From NCBI GenBank assembly GCA_026929865.2, contig CM049406.2:23174501-23238500 (forward strand): a DNA stretch of 64,000 nucleotides, written 5' to 3'. The position numbers and the translations under genes are program-made. This DNA comes from Hyperoplus lanceolatus (lineage: Eukaryota; Chordata; Actinopteri; Uranoscopiformes; Ammodytidae). The first letter of the stretch is position 1. Each line of letters starts with the position of its first letter. The notes beneath the pieces were generated by a model. That model was not told where the DNA came from. It ran no database searches and saw only the letters and a program-made list of their open reading frames with translations. This document shows, piece by piece, positions 52,992 through 64,000 of this stretch.

Positions 52992-54201
52992 CGTCAGTCT
53001 GACCAGATTACAGAAGAAGTAAACAGTTTACGCATTACACACCATGTCTTCTCAGAATCACAGCTGCACATTGTTTATTTGGTGTGTGGATCAATAGATA
53101 AACCATAACCCTTCCTCTTTTACAGGACAAGGAAATTATTACTCATTTACATGCAATATCAACCCAATTGTACACAACTGTCAATCTCTTATTAAAGCAC
53201 TTTGTATTTTTAGGCTGCATTTTTCATCATCAACTGATCTGCTGCTAATTATTTAAGTTCATCAAGTATTTATTCTATAAAATGTATTTGTCAATTATTG
53301 TAATTGTCTGACTATTCCAAAGAGAACAATGAATCAGCTAATGGTTCAAATCAATGATCAGATTCAGTTGTTTTGTTTAACTGCAGCAATAAGGTGAAGC
53401 CAATGAAGTGTAGGCTACTGTGTAATAGCGTAAGATATAAATCACTGTTACATAACAGTTATTATGAAATAAGAAGCCTTTAGGAATTGATGATTGACAT
53501 CTGTTGTAAACATTATTAGCCTTCAGTAAAGCAAAAAAAAAAAAAAAAAAGTAGCCTAAATGCTCATTCTGCACCCAGACCGCCATCACTCAGCAACCGA
53601 AACCTGTGTAGCCTACACTTGTACAAAATGTAGGCGTATTTCTTCTTTGTTTAAATGCACAGGTGTTTCCTCGTTTATAGGCTACTTCTATTTTTCGATT
53701 TTTGTTTCTTTCTTTGTAAACTACAAGTGTGTGGTTATATGAACAGGCATTATGGCCGCCTGGATGTATTACGCGCGAGTGCGTTTTGGTATGTCACGAG
53801 CTCACGTTAACATCAACTAAAGCTCCAGAAATGTTGTCGAAACCTTCTCTGTGGATTTAATCTGGATTTTTAAATTAGCCTACAGTCTATAAATTAAACT
53901 ATTCACCCAACAAAAACAAACCATCAACGATATCCACAACAATTTATTTAGCTGACTTACAGTAGGCCTATATTCAGACTGATATAGGCTTATTAAAAAA
54001 AAGAGTTCTCAAAATGAACAAAATAATAATTTTATGAAAAACCACTTGTTGAACGGTGAATTCAGCCACAACCTAAATAATCCATTGCATAGGTTAGATA
54101 AACTGGACTGAAAGATCTGAGAGACGAAAACAAACTCTCAAAGTAAAACAGAATGAGAGAAACAATATTGCACCTATTTTTGTAACTCATAGCCAGCCTA
54201 C

Positions 54202-54250
54202 CTTAGTTTTTCTCACACCGCTGCAGCAGACAGGCAGAGAAGCGGAGTGC
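54202..54250 (-). other. prdx1: PRDX1 noncoding first exon (inferred)
   Basis: A strong donor (GTAGGC on minus, 54201-54196) lies downstream of a TATA box, and an acceptor ending CTGGTCAG stands 7 nt before the PRDX1 start codon. This implies a 5' UTR exon here with a 1.2-kb intron. The transcription start is estimated from the TATA box only. Confidence 0.5.
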
Positions 54251-54275
54251 AGGAGCCGGCTGTTTCGATTGGGGA

Positions 54276-54282
54276 ATTTATA
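54276..54282 (-). promoter_or_regulatory. TATA box of PRDX1
   Basis: TATAAAT on minus, about 75-80 bp upstream of the inferred first-exon donor, in a GC-rich setting. It would place transcription start near 54250. Confidence 0.55.
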
Positions 54283-56002
54283 CGGCGGCTCACTTCTCGC
54301 GATACGTTGATTTCGAACGTGACCACAGCCCACTTCTTCAGCCCAAATCCTCCTATCTCAACCAACCCTCTACATTGGCTCTAGGCCTGGGCAGCATGAC
54401 TTGCAGTTTTCCTAAACACCTTCTGGGAATTCTGTGCTCTTGAGAAACCAACCCGAACGAGGAAGAACTATCTTCCAGGAAATATTCTTTCAGACTTCCT
54501 TTTCCAAGTTTTACAGTTATTAGGCTACATTATCCCAGTGGTGTGTCTCTGACCTATCAAGTCCATCTTCACTAGTTCAACAGTCACTTTCACAAACTCA
54601 CAAAGAGGATCAGCTCTCGCACTTTACTAATCCCAGCTAACCATGTAGGGGTCCCACAGTCATGAGGTTTCATCAGATATGACTCAGCCCTTTTTGAGAC
54701 ATGTGGAGCAAACCCCACTGTCACCATGAGAAGGCATTAAACATCTCCTTCACGTCGCTGCTATAACCTCTACTTCCTTATCAACAGCTTACTGATTAAC
54801 ATTCCCGCCCAGGAAGCAAAATCACAACCCACATTGTTTCATTATGTCTTTCAGAAAGTTTTCTTGGTGTGGGTTCCTTGTTTAAAACTGTTGTGTTGCA
54901 ATGCAAGTGTATTGCCAGTTGTTTCATAGGACAGTAAGGGAGGGAATACGTTTTTCCATGCCATAATAAACAGCAGTTCCCACTATATCTCAGTTCTGAA
55001 GGGACCTTCTCACACCTCAAATTACTTTTATTTTCAATTTGACATAGAAACCTGTATAGTAGATTACGCCATGTTTGTTGTTAATTTTATTGTATCTTTA
55101 ATTCTTGTATTCCTTTTTTCAGTGTTTTTTTCAGTGTGTATGTTCATAAAATGTTTAGGCCTAAAGTTTTTTTTTTTAAAACAGCAGTTCCCAATTGCAA
55201 ACAGCCTGCACACATTTAGAAGCTATAACAATTTCAGTTTACTTTGTTCACAAATCATAGGCATGTTTATTCCATTAAGCTCTGTGACAAGGCATGTTGG
55301 CCAATTTTTCTCCACGTTTCATGGATTTTTTACCCATACATTTTCTGTATTGACATTAGGGCGTAATGTGTGGGGTGGTGTCCTCTTGCAACATCTTATA
55401 CAATACTGTGGGCTACAGACATTTTCTCATTCTCATTTCCTCCTCACCACTGGAATATTTATTTGATGACTTGGCCGAGGAACTGCAACCTTTGTCCATT
55501 AAGTGTTTACAATGGCGGCTGCTTCTGTAGAATTCGAATTAAAATTGACATTCAATTTCCTCTTGAAGGATTCTATTCAAGATAATAATTAAGTACATGA
55601 GATGCAAATCCAATGGCAAATCACTGCTTGTGTATTGATTTATAAAATATGTCTGTCTTCTAATCTTCCAAAACAATTGGTGCTGGTATTATAAATATTA
55701 CTTTTATTTTGACATACAGAAATTATTTATTTACATCTGACATACACATACACCTAATATACTACTGCACATGTGACCTTGTGTGTGATAAAGACTACAA
55801 TCCAGGAATACAAAAATAAAACGATAGGGAAGTGAGCCTGGTTTCACAGTGCACTTCTGGTCACAGGGTTTCACATATTGCATTTTTCATTTTCAACCGC
55901 AACTTTTTTTTATGTCAAACAACTTGATAGTAGATTGAATCACTATTTAATAATCTGATCCTTGATATATGATGTAAAATTCATACCACATAATATGATC
56001 AC
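54283..56002. other. PRDX1-NASP intergenic region, left part
   Basis: About 1.7 kb with no gene. The 131-codon open frame at 55071 is AT-rich, very hydrophobic and lacks splice context, so I do not count it. No repeat boundary was identified. Confidence 0.5.
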
Positions 56003-57361
56003 CAGAGGTGGGTCGTAACGCGCTACATTTACTCCGTTACAAATACTTGAGTAACTTTTTGAATAAATTGTAATTTTAGGAGTAGTTTTATTGCAACATA
56101 CTTTTACTTTTACTTGAGTAAATATTTGAAGAAAGAACGGTACTTTTACGCCGTTCCATTTGGCTACGTGACGGTCGTTACCTTATTTTTTTATATACTT
56201 TATTAATTACATGCGAGAGCTATTTCTCTCATGATTTCTCTCCCCGGGGACGTCTTCAGCCAACATCTCTATCACGTGACTATTTCAACCAATAAAAACC
56301 ACATTACAAATGCTTGCCAAATGCAGCCACTTCAGTCACATGAAGTGTTGAGTGTTGTCATAGAGCTCAACAATGTCCGCGGACTTTTTTAAAGGCTGCG
56401 GTTCTGCACCGATGTTGTGTCCGTGGCCGTGCCATGTAGGTTAAACGCATATTTTACCGACTATCTGGGTGAGTCGAGAAAATGGAAGAAACCGCTGATT
56501 CCGAGGAGCAATAGCCACACCCCTGGCCTCACATACAGACTCACAAGCTCTCAATTACACAAACTCACAAAATAACAATCACACACTCACAATCACAGTG
56601 ACACAGACTCCCACACACTCGCAATTACAGAGAAGCTGTTCTTCTTTGACACATGTCCTGTTCTCCCTGTAGCCTACTCACTTCGCATGTCCCAATCTGG
56701 CTGTGTGAGAGTCTGAGAGTGGTCTCTTTGTTCAGCCACTCTGTAGTTTCATACGTTAAGTGATTGTGCCAGCAGGTTTTGATGTGTAACAAAGTTTAAT
56801 TTTGCGTGTTTTATATTTTTGGGGCTAAACAAAAGATAATTTTCTCAGGGCCAGTGACATATTGTAGGAATTTGTTTTAAAATGTGTATGTGCAAAACAA
56901 TTGCAACAGTGTTATAAGTGTATTGGTTTTAATTAATATAATTTTGGACAAGCCTAATTTATTATAATTTTATTTGAAGGGTGATGTATTTAATTTGGCA
57001 GATAATTTATTTATTATTGTTTGAGTTCAAGGGTTATTCATTTGATTTTTAAATACCTTATTTATTGTTTTATTTAAAATTATGTTATTTAACATATCTT
57101 TATTTGAACATTGCTGTTTTATATTATGTTCGTGTCTATTCTGTACCGTTTGTGTTGCTCTGTATATTTCAAAAATAAATCCGGAGTAATCCAGTAGGCC
57201 TACTTGTATTCTTGAGTTGAGTAGTCTTTTCCCTGCATACTTTTTTACTCTTACTCGAGTAATAATTTTTATGAGTACTTTTACTTCTACTTGAGTAATT
57301 ATAATCTTAAAGTAACTTACTTTTACTTGAGTACATTTTTTGGCTACTCTGCCCACCTCTG
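56003..57361. mobile_element. Complete hAT-type MITE
   Basis: The ends CAGAGGTGGG and CCCACCTCTG are flanked by a perfect 8-bp duplication ATGATCAC (55995-56002 and 57362-57369). Subterminal regions repeat TACTTGAGTAA and TTTTACTT motifs many times in both orientations. The 1359-bp body contains no transposase. The perfect target duplication suggests a fairly recent insertion. Confidence 0.9.
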
Positions 57362-57369
57362 ATGATCAC

Positions 57370-59620
57370 AAAGATGATTGCACACTCACACCATTGTGGA
57401 ATTATAAATAGAAAGTATTATTGCATTTTGTACATACAGTATACATAAGGAAACTTTTATTCTCAGCATAGCAATGTCTTGTTCCTTTGAACACAATAGT
57501 TGCAAGTCTGTTACTGATATATTTCAAGAAGTTAGCCGACGGTTTTACATTTTAAATCTGCATGTTATATATTTAATTAGCATCAGCTTAACATCTTATA
57601 CACTCCAAAGTTTAGGAAGTGTAATCAGTCATTCTGAACAGTAGGCTAGCCTATCTGTTCTTCCGAACAACAAATATAGGAATAAAAGGCCTTCATTGAT
57701 AATAGCCAGTAATATGAGGCCACAACCTGATTTAATTTTCAAGATGGAAATTAAAAATCTAATTTGTTTAACAAAAATTTTAGGCTACTCCTCAATATCA
57801 ACACATGCATGCCTTCCAATTCTGCCTTAAACTTAGATTCATTGTGTATAATCTGAGATGCCACATCCTAAACTGAATGTCTTCAGATGTCTTACATAAT
57901 ATGGAATTTTCCCTTGCAGTCTACACCAAAGTACAATTCTGGCTGTTCAAATCAAATCTCTACTGAAGTAGGCCTATACAGTATAGCAACAAATTCATGT
58001 CAGGCAAATACTGTACGCTATGTTATCAAACCATCATTTGTAGACCATTAAAACCTGCATTGTTCTCCTGAAAATATTAGTCCACCTGAGTATATTTAAC
58101 CTGGACAGGCTTATCTGCAACAGCCCCTCCCCTATGCCTTGCCCCCCATGCTGTGACTGTGCGATGGCTTTGAATGCTGTTGCCATGGCCACCACATCAA
58201 GGGCCGATAAGAGGGTGACACACACAATAACCTCCTTCAGAAGCACAGCGATAGACTGCTGGTCAAACGTTGCCCTTTGTTCATCTCCTGCCTCAAAACA
58301 TGCCCATAATTAGTGCATCTGCTCGGCATATTCCAAATCAACCTGATGTTTGAAAGGCTCCTGTTTGTCTGTCATCCTGGTCACACTCAGCCGTGCAGAG
58401 ATAGGCTACCAACAGATCCTTTAAACAAATGTTGGATGGTAGATTGAAAAAAAATGCTGCAACATATTGGTCCTCTTGTCTTCTTCCAAATAGTGGTACA
58501 TTTATGCAATCCTGTTCTCTTCTAATCATTCCCCATGTAGGTCTACAATACGTTTAATGACATTCACGTATAGGGGTTTGATCATCAGTCCTTACACTAT
58601 TAGAAATAATCAACAGAACTCAAATTATGTAGAAAATTGTTTTCGAAAAATGTATAGGAAATGTATATTTTGACGAGGAAAGAAAAATTCAACCAGTTCA
58701 GAATGTTTTCACACTGAGTGTAGCATACTTCTATTTTATTATTGTCAGAGTTTCAGAAAAAGTTTGACATTTTGGAAAATAGATGAGAAGATTGATAGGC
58801 TACCACTTTTATGATCTTTTCTATAAGATGTAGGCAATATGAGGCCACACACAGCAATGGCCATCTTTAAAGGTTTTATGGGAAGCCTTCAGTTTTTTAT
58901 TATTGGCTTGTAGCCTAGGCTATATAAAATAAATTCCCTTTAGAACCTGATTGCTTCTGAGTTTAAACATTGTGAACTGATTGAAAGAGTGCTGCGGTGT
59001 GTTCAGTTGCTATACATCACCAAGAAATGAAATCTGTTGATACCGTGTCTCAGGGTTTGGGCAGGATTGTCTCAGTGTGAGGCTGATTGGATGCCACGGC
59101 CAGACTTGTCTTGACAAGACTGAGGCACAGTGGAGTCAGCAGGAGGGGCTCAGAGGGGAACAACCCCTGTAGATCACAGCAGGACATGACAGCAGCACTC
59201 TCTGTGTGTGTATAACCATAGCCTAGACATATACAACTGAGAAATACAAACACACACACACACACACAAGACCATCATCAGTTATTTTTCCTCGGTTTTC
59301 CTATGGTAGCCTACTCAAACGTTAATTAATGTTAAATAAATAAGGCATTATGAATAATATAGGCCTACATAAACACCAACAAAAAAAGTATGACCATGAA
59401 GTTTGAGATAATTAAATACATTTTAAAAAGTAACCTCATCCTCCTTGCAGCTATACTCTGCTCTGTTTGACATGGGAAACACTGCAATAAACTATGTTTT
59501 ATGAAAAACCATTAAATCTGTTAAAAAGTGGCATTATTGTGTAGGCTATAATAATCGATTCATATGAGTATTGCAATTTCTTTAATGTCATTGATTTGAG
59601 TTTGAATCCTCTGGATCTCA
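57370..59620. other. PRDX1-NASP intergenic region, right part
   Basis: This 2.2-kb AT-rich stretch shows no exon, RNA gene or bounded repeat apart from a short CA run near 59250. Upstream regulatory sequence of NASP may be included. Confidence 0.5.
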
Positions 59621-59696
59621 ATGGAAGCTGTGCTTGCAAAAAATTCTCCCGCGCTGGTTTACAAACCCGGAACTCAACCGGAAGCGGCAGGAATAA

Positions 59697-59707
59697 TTCG
59701 CGCCAAA
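59697..59707 (+). promoter_or_regulatory. E2F-like site upstream of NASP
   Basis: TTCGCGCCAAA fits the E2F consensus on both strands. A weaker relative, TTCTCCCGCGC, lies at 59644-59654. They stand 40-110 bp before the end of the inferred noncoding NASP exon (donor TCAAG|GTATGT at 59815). E2F control of histone-chaperone genes is established; use of this site is inferred. Confidence 0.6.
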
Positions 59708-59938
59708 TTGAAACAACGCATCGGTCAGTCTGAGCCATCAGGGGAAGTCAGAGGACGTGAGACACCAACCAAGACTCTGCATTTCCTAAGGTCTAAGTCA
59801 TTTATCGGTCAAGGTATGTCATGACTTAATGTACGACTCTGTTTTTGTAACGTAACACAAGTTTAATGTATATTTTTAGCTTATTCGTTTCTGAAGTCGA
59901 GCTGATTAGTCACTTTATTTCTTCTGTCAAGCATTAAC

Positions 59939-62900
59939 ATGGAGGAGGCCAACAAGCTAATCGGTGCGGGCAAGAAGAACCTGGTGATGGGGAAAGTGGT
60001 GGAGGCAGTGAGCGCCCTGCAGGACGCCTGCGGCATGCTGTGAGTCCATTATCAGACAAAAGAAAACGCTCAAGCCTCAAACAACACACAATATAAAAAC
60101 ATGTCCATCACAAATACTGTACAGCGGCGGCTAACGGGGCTTACAATTAACGACCAGCTAAGCGTCAAAGGTGCGACGACATGGTTAATTGCCTTTTTTC
60201 AAGCACAGGGGGAAGAAATTATTTGATAGTCGGGAAGAATACGTGTTATTATGAGCACCTGCTGTTATTTGCTTCTGCTTACAAACGGAGAACGCTGCAC
60301 ACAGCTGCTGTTAGGACTTGCAGGTTGATTTTCCACAGGTGTGCGCCAGATTGATGCAAATGAAAATGTGCTTTATATATATTTTTTATTAATTTAGTAT
60401 GTAACCAAAATAAGGAATCAGGTCATTAAGATGGAAATCTACCAATAAACTACTGAATTACAAAATATATTTTTTTACATATTATATAATTGTATTTGTA
60501 AAAGAATAACTTCTCTGTGGTGAAAACACCAAACCAAAATGAAACACTTGTGTTTCCATGGAGTTTTGTTTTAATGGATATTTGTGTATAATGCAAATTA
60601 TGGGAGCTGCATGAACTTGCATATTGCATATGTGCCAAAATAAAATGGGATAGTAGTTGCTATGCGTGCTTTTGTACTGATTGTGATCAAATATAACTAT
60701 CGATTTCAGAGCCAAACAGTATGGAGACACGGCGGACGAGTGCGGAGAAGCTTTCTTCTGGTGCGGTAAAGCTCTGCTGGATTTGGCCCGGTATGATTAT
60801 TCAGAATAAAATTTTCTTTAAAAAAACAAAACAGAAATGGATCCTGTATCGAAAGTGATCATGGCTTCCCTGTAGCCAAGTCATTGATAGTACAGGAAGA
60901 TGAAGCTGAGAGCCTTTCTCGTGTTTGAAGGATCTCCTGTTCCTCACAGAAACCCTTTCCCTCCCCCCTTTTAAAATCGGCTGTTTTCACACTGTAGTCT
61001 GGTATTTAATATATAAACCTCCTCTTCTCTTCTTTCTTGTCATTTTTTTTCTTAAATAATAATTCAGAAATGGGTTAGTGTAGTTTAAGATTTAGCTTTT
61101 AAGAAACTTGTGCAAATGCTGACCATACTGAAACTTTTTGTGCAGGGTGGAGAACTCAGTCCTTGGTAATGCTCTGGAAGGAGTACCAGAGGAAGAGGAG
61201 GATGAAGAAAAGCCCAAGGACTCCAACGTTGATGGCACAGAAGACATTGACGGTGAGGACATTATTACCCTTTTCACACCAAAAATGTGGGTGCACCTGC
61301 TCAAAACAGGCGATTTCACACTGCAAGCAGTGAAAAGAAGATAGAGACACAAGAAAACAAACTTTATTTTATGATTTAGCTTTTTAACGTCGTACTCGTC
61401 ATTGACTTCATTAGGCTGACAATATCTGACCCCCTGTCTAGACCGCAAGCACCTCGGGCTAGCTTTTTTTTTTACTTGCGCGTCTCACCAACAGAGAGAC
61501 TGTTCCAGAGTCATTTGAGCAGGGTTTGAATGCACGCTTGCACACCACTCGATTTAAGGAAACTTGTTTACACCGCTTGTCATTCATGTTTTTCTCCAAC
61601 TTCAACAGAGAAGGCCAGAGATGAGATGAGAGCTCAGGTGTACGACGCCATGGCAGAGAAGAAAGACCAGGACGTGGAGAAAAAGAAGTGTGAGGACAAA
61701 GAGGCTGTCGAAGGGAAGCAGAGGAAAGAGAAGAGCGGAGACGTTGAAATGTCAGACGTTGGCGATTTGGACAAAGAGAAGGGAGAGAAAGAAAAGAAGA
61801 GTTTGGGGAATGGAAGTGAAGAAAAGACAGAAAACGACAAGGAGGCTGAGAAAGAATCGGACAAAGAAGAAGAAGATGATGAGGAAGCAGAAGGTGACTC
61901 TTTTATTTCTGTCATTAAACTACAGGCCTTGATTGTAAACGGTGCTCTGATGGCTGTAATGGCTTCTGGCTCACTAATCTAAACACATGTTGTTTTAAGA
62001 TGAGGAGGATGGGGATGATGCAGAAGAGGAGGGAGAAGGAGACGCTACTGCAGAGAAGGTATTTGACCAATCACATCAAGTGCACATCAAAATGACTCTG
62101 CTGAACAGGTGACCAGACTTTAAATGTGTTTTGTGTTGTTTAGGACAGCGACGATGAGGAGGTGGGAAACCTGCAGCTGGCCTGGGAGATGTTGGAAGTA
62201 GCTAAAGTCATCTACAAGAGGTAACAGAAACACCGGCTCAGCCATGAATGTTAGTTTGATGCAATGTCATCTTTCATATTAACTGTTTTTATTTTTTAAT
62301 TAAGGAAAGAGAGCAAGGACGATCAACTGATGGCGGCCCAGACTCACTTGAAACTGGGTGAAGTTTCTGCTGAATCAGGTACAAATAAATGGCTCAACCA
62401 ACGCACCCTTTTGTCCCCTACACATATCTGAGGTGAAAGGCAGCCTGAGATGGATTTAGTTTGTTCTTGTGGTGCTGAAATTATTAATTGCTTGATGGAT
62501 AACTCATCGTGATAACTTTGATTCATGTTTCAAGAAAATTAAATATTTGCTGGTTTCAGCCTTCAAATGTGAGGTTTGCCTACTGTAAATTTAATAACTT
62601 GGGGACTGATGGACAGTCGGCCACTTGGGAATAGTGATTGGCCTTTTCAGTTTTTCTAACAGTTCATACATAGACTTAACTGTAAATCCATTGCTCGTGT
62701 CATTAAATCCTTAATTCTTCCTTCCTCCTCTTTTTTTTTTTTAAACAAAAACAACTAGTTTTACACTTTATTGTCCCTTGTCAAGATGTGGGTCTTTACT
62801 TGCTGCCTCTCGCATAGGAAACTACACACAGGCGTTGGAAGACTTCCAGGAGTGTCTGAAGCTGCAGGTGAAGCACCTGGACTCAGACAGTCGCCTTCTG

Positions 62901-63975
62901 GCTGAGACTCACTACCAGCTGGGTCTGACCTACAGCCTAAACCTCCAGTACAGCCAGGCCATCGAGGAGCTGAAGAGCTCCATCTCTGTCATAAAGACCA
63001 GGCTGGGTGAGTGGGGCTGGCTGTCCTTTTAACAGCCACAACTTTAAAGCTGCAACTGATAATAATAGGATCACTGTCGCAGTCTTGGATGTGTTTTTTT
63101 TTTTAATGCGTGCCAACATTCCCGCTGTGTCGTGCAGAAAAACTGAAGAAACTGCTAGACAAGGCCGAGGGCCCGGAGGCTCTGCCAGATGAGAGGAAAG
63201 AGATGGAGGAACTTCAGGCTCTGCTGCCAGAGATCCAGGAGAAGGTGGAGGATGCCACAGAGGGGCTGAAAACGGCCGGCACTACTGAGGCCACCACGTG
63301 TGCTCGGGTGAGTCAGGGATAGGCCTCTTGGATTAAGCAGAGACACAAGTTTGGAATGTCACTAGTCCCCACACAACACATATCTGCCTCTTAGGCTTGA
63401 TCATTTTGCACCGATGTTGACAGACGAACAGTGCAGGAACATAGTATTTACCCTGATTTTAAAAGATAAGTGTCTGGTATTATTTAGCAAAGCTTAGTGA
63501 CCATGCTAGTCACACGATTTTGAAAACCAAATGTAGTGCGCTGAAATGGAAATGTGGTATTTGGTACAGCCTGTTTTTAATGCCTGCTGCTACAACTTGG
63601 CACCGAGTTATCATGTGGCATCAGGAGTCTGACCCCCTGTCCCCTAGTTATTTCTTCTTAATTAGAAGATACACATATAAAGTACTTAAATGTAAGACAC
63701 TTCTATACCCTGTTTTTAGAATGTAAACCAACAAAACACTCATGTATGCAACTTGTTTAGCCATAGCTAGGTAGGCTCATACACTCATTCAGGCACACAT
63801 GCATGGACACTTCTAATTTTTACAAATATCACCAACATCAAATCTCTGTAGAAGTTCACTGTACTAAATGCGTAATTCTCCCTTGATTACATTTATCCGT
63901 CAGGATGGAGGCTCCACTTCCGCCGCATTCCCTGGCTCCACTGTAGAGAAAAATGACTCATCGTCCAGTTCAAAG
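59939..63975 (+). CDS. nasp: Nuclear autoantigenic sperm protein, histone chaperone (3' end outside window)
   Basis: Binds H3-H4 dimers (and linker histone) and buffers soluble histones in the nucleus. Coding exons: 59939-60039, 60710-60790, 61146-61252, 61609-61893, 62000-62058, 62144-62220, 62305-62378, 62818-63006, 63138-63307, 63904-63975; they join in one frame of 405 codons. TPR-like helices are visible: [20 protein letters not shown] and [20 protein letters not shown], then [34 protein letters not shown] and [16 protein letters not shown] lysine/glutamate-rich acidic insert (exons 3-6) interrupts the second TPR as in all NASP proteins. The start Met is the first in its exon; it is shorter at the N-terminus than human NASP. 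An upstream noncoding exon ends at 59815. The C-terminal nuclear signal is not reached; the last donor (AAG|GTTTAA) is weak and uncertain. Confidence 0.92.
63308..63903. other. NASP intron 9
   Basis: This 596-bp intron between the coiled-coil exon and the serine-rich exon has no repeat or gene. Confidence 0.6.
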
Positions 63976-64000
63976 GTTTAAAAAAATAAATAAATCTGAC

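Noticed and set aside
55071..55466. 131-codon hydrophobic open frame
   Set aside because: AT-rich intergenic sequence, Phe/Ile-rich by composition, with no promoter, splice or homology support.
56003..57361. Tandem-looking TACTTGAGTAA repeats as an array of regulatory sites
   Set aside because: They are the subterminal repeats of a complete hAT-type MITE with an 8-bp target duplication.
59621..59824. 67-codon frame beginning upstream of NASP as a possible longer NASP N-terminus
   Set aside because: Joining its splice donor to the next exon gives a frame different from the NASP frame, so this exon is noncoding leader and promoter.

Overview
This is a vertebrate nuclear window, almost certainly from a ray-finned (teleost) fish. 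The genes have canonical spliced exons whose products match vertebrate families residue for residue. The introns carry typical fish DNA transposons (Tc1-like, hAT, Harbinger-like), a Ty3/Gypsy relic and long CA/TG microsatellites. I see no prokaryotic, viral or CRISPR feature.

Gene order is: SCP2 (minus, about 9.7-25.9 kb, last exons lie off the left edge) - CZIB/C1orf123 (minus, 27.2-30.7 kb) - UCK2 (minus, 32.6-36.9 kb) - ALDH9A1 (plus, 37.5-46.4 kb) - HORMAD1 (minus, 47.1-49.8 kb) - PRDX1 (minus, 51.0-54.3 kb) - NASP (plus, from 59.9 kb, runs off the right edge). Exons were reconstructed by hand from splice signals and reading phase. For CZIB, UCK2, ALDH9A1, HORMAD1 and PRDX1 all exon phases close into one uninterrupted frame of 160, 263, 518, 305 and 198 residues. 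UCK2 and ALDH9A1 are head to head over 667 bp. ALDH9A1 and HORMAD1 are tail to tail, with poly(A) signals about 140 bp apart. The genes are not one pathway: they cover peroxisomal thiolase/lipid transfer (SCP2), a zinc-binding protein (CZIB), pyrimidine nucleoside salvage (UCK2), aminoaldehyde oxidation (ALDH9A1), meiotic axis (HORMAD1), peroxide removal (PRDX1) and histone chaperoning (NASP). In human their orthologues are spread over both arms of chromosome 1, so the block probably reflects ancestral linkage.

Region by region: 0-9.5 kb is a nest of transposons (palindromic Tc1 relic with hAT and LINE insertions, then a dead Gypsy element itself holding two DNA transposons), probably inside the last SCP2 introns. 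9.7-26 kb is SCP2, with a 7.2 kb intron full of nested elements. 27-37 kb is compact. 37-46 kb is ALDH9A1, with a palindromic Tc1 relic in intron 4 and a nested transposon a few bases from the exon 10 donor. 46.8-54.3 kb is compact. 54-59.6 kb is intergenic with one complete hAT-like MITE. 59.7-64 kb is NASP with E2F-like promoter sites.

The most notable observations are three Tc1-type elements that are giant inverted duplications (arms about 650 bp, able to form long hairpin RNA in pre-mRNA), a candidate GA-AG intron in ALDH9A1, microsatellites lying directly against splice sites in SCP2 and CZIB, and nested transposons whose empty sites are preserved in sister copies in the same window. I did not find a convincing new multi-gene system.
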